A stretch of 11,482 nucleotides of DNA from Bacillota bacterium (lineage in GTDB: Bacteria > Bacillota > Clostridia > DSM-8532). The position numbers and the translations under genes are program-made. The DNA lies in the NCBI GenBank assembly GCA_023426765.1, contig JAEZBW010000141.1, positions 1 through 11,482 of the forward strand, given 5' to 3'. Below are positions 10,778 to 11,482 of this stretch, piece after piece (positions within the stretch are counted from its first letter, which is position 1; each line of letters begins with the position of its first letter). Under the pieces are notes generated by a model. It saw nothing but the letters and a program-made list of their open reading frames with translations. It was not told the origin of the DNA and made no database searches.

Positions 10778-11482
10778 TTATTCATAGTTTACCTTTTCAA
10801 GAAACAGCCCGTGCGGAGGTGCTGTCGGTCCGGCCTTATGCCGATCGCCGCTTTCGAGAATGGCTTCCATCTCTTCGGGCCGCATTTTTCCAAGCCCCAC
10901 CTCCAGCAGCGTTCCAATGATAATCCGAACCATGTTATACAGGAAACCGTCACCGATGATCCGAATCTCAATCAGCCCGTCCTTTTTGTCAAAGGTAATG
11001 GCATTGATGGTGCGGATGTTTGATTTCTTTTTGGAGGACTGGGACGCAAAGCTTGAAAAATCATGCTCCCCAATCAGGGCTTCGGCTGCTTTTTTCATGG
11101 CCTTTACCTTTAAAAATGGTTCTGGGACATGAAGGCTGTATTTTCGGATAAACGGTTCGGGATGCGGTAAATTCCATATTCTGTACAAGTAAGTTTTAGA
11201 TACGGCATTCAGCCTTGCATGAAACCGCGGTTGAACCTCGGAAACCTCGGGAACGGCAATATCTTCGGGTAGATATTGGTTCAGGTAGGCCTTTATTTCT
11301 TCGATTGTACGGGTATCCTCGGTGATAAAATTGGCAACCTGACAAAGGGCATGAACCCCTGCATCCGTTCTTCCCGATCCGATGACCTCGGTATTGGTTC
11401 CTGTCATTCTCGTCAATACCTGTTCAAGCTTGCTTTGAATTGTTTTGTCGGTATCCCCGAGACGCTGCCAGCCGCTGTATTT
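10778..11482 (-). CDS. truA: tRNA pseudouridine(38-40) synthase TruA (N terminus cut by window end)
   Basis: TruA converts uridines 38-40 in the anticodon arm of many tRNAs to pseudouridine. The frame is open from the window edge and contains 234 residues. It begins inside the N-terminal YSGWQR motif, with DKTIQSKLEQVLTRMTG following, so only about ten residues are missing. The catalytic aspartate is in GSGRTDAGVHAL (codon 11365-11363). The conserved RFHARLNAVSKTYLYRI, HDFSSFASQ and GDGFLYNMVRIIIGTLLEVG segments follow, and the protein ends normally with a TAA. An internal TTG at 11416 should not be taken as the start. In Clostridia truA often follows ECF transporter genes and precedes rplM-rpsI; here its downstream neighbour is instead the small ferritin-like gene. 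Confidence 0.96.
   Translation of the reverse strand, partial: KYSGWQRLGDTDKTIQSKLEQVLTRMTGTNTEVIGSGRTDAGVHALCQVANFITEDTRTIEEIKAYLNQYLPEDIAVPEVSEVQPRFHARLNAVSKTYLYRIWNLPHPEPFIRKYSLHVPEPFLKVKAMKKAAEALIGEHDFSSFASQSSKKKSNIRTINAITFDKKDGLIEIRIIGDGFLYNMVRIIIGTLLEVGLGKMRPEEMEAILESGDRHKAGPTAPPHGLFLEKVNYE

Overview
The window looks like chromosome from an endospore-forming member of the Clostridia. Supporting signs are strong AGGAGG-type ribosome binding sites, consensus sigma-A promoters, a DUF624/YesL membrane protein, a small VanW lipoprotein, an Amidase_6 exoprotein, and promoters resembling mother-cell sigma-E/sigma-K sites. Base composition is moderate and fairly even. The genus cannot be fixed from sequence alone.

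Left part (1-2881, + strand): a lysine/diaminopimelate operon, asd-dapA-dapB, is preceded by a possible gene end and closed by a strong intrinsic terminator. It converts aspartyl phosphate to tetrahydrodipicolinate for lysine, peptidoglycan and, in spore formers, dipicolinate.

Centre-left (2954-4687): a yesL-like gene on the minus strand has its own sigma-A promoter and a long leader that contains an early terminator. Upstream of it, 4119-4454 is an apparently undescribed 336-bp non-autonomous transposable element (MITE-like). It has perfect 12-bp terminal inverted repeats flanked by a perfect 8-bp target duplication. It lies about 30 bp upstream of a textbook promoter driving a solitary tRNA-Leu(GAG), which ends at its own terminator.

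Centre (4749-7315): a DUF486 four-helix membrane protein is followed by an FHA / CxxC-CxxC / protein-kinase-like fusion with several degenerate catalytic positions, suggesting a pseudokinase or atypical kinase. Convergent to it is a two-gene minus-strand unit (7757-6917) encoding a disordered charged/Gln-rich protein and a small beta-sandwich (carboxypeptidase-regulatory-like) protein. Two overlapping hairpins lie between these genes, and a sigma-K/E-like promoter with a palindrome in its spacer lies in front.

Right part (7888-11482): a membrane-anchored Amidase_6 protein (minus, sigma-E-like promoter), a 59-residue zinc-ribbon protein (minus), a VanW-domain lipoprotein (plus), a 72-residue ferritin-like small protein (minus), and the tRNA pseudouridine synthase gene truA (minus), which runs off the window end. 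The region is mostly housekeeping plus cell-envelope genes. The new-looking items are the MITE-like element, the degenerate FHA kinase, and the probably sporulation-controlled two-gene unit.
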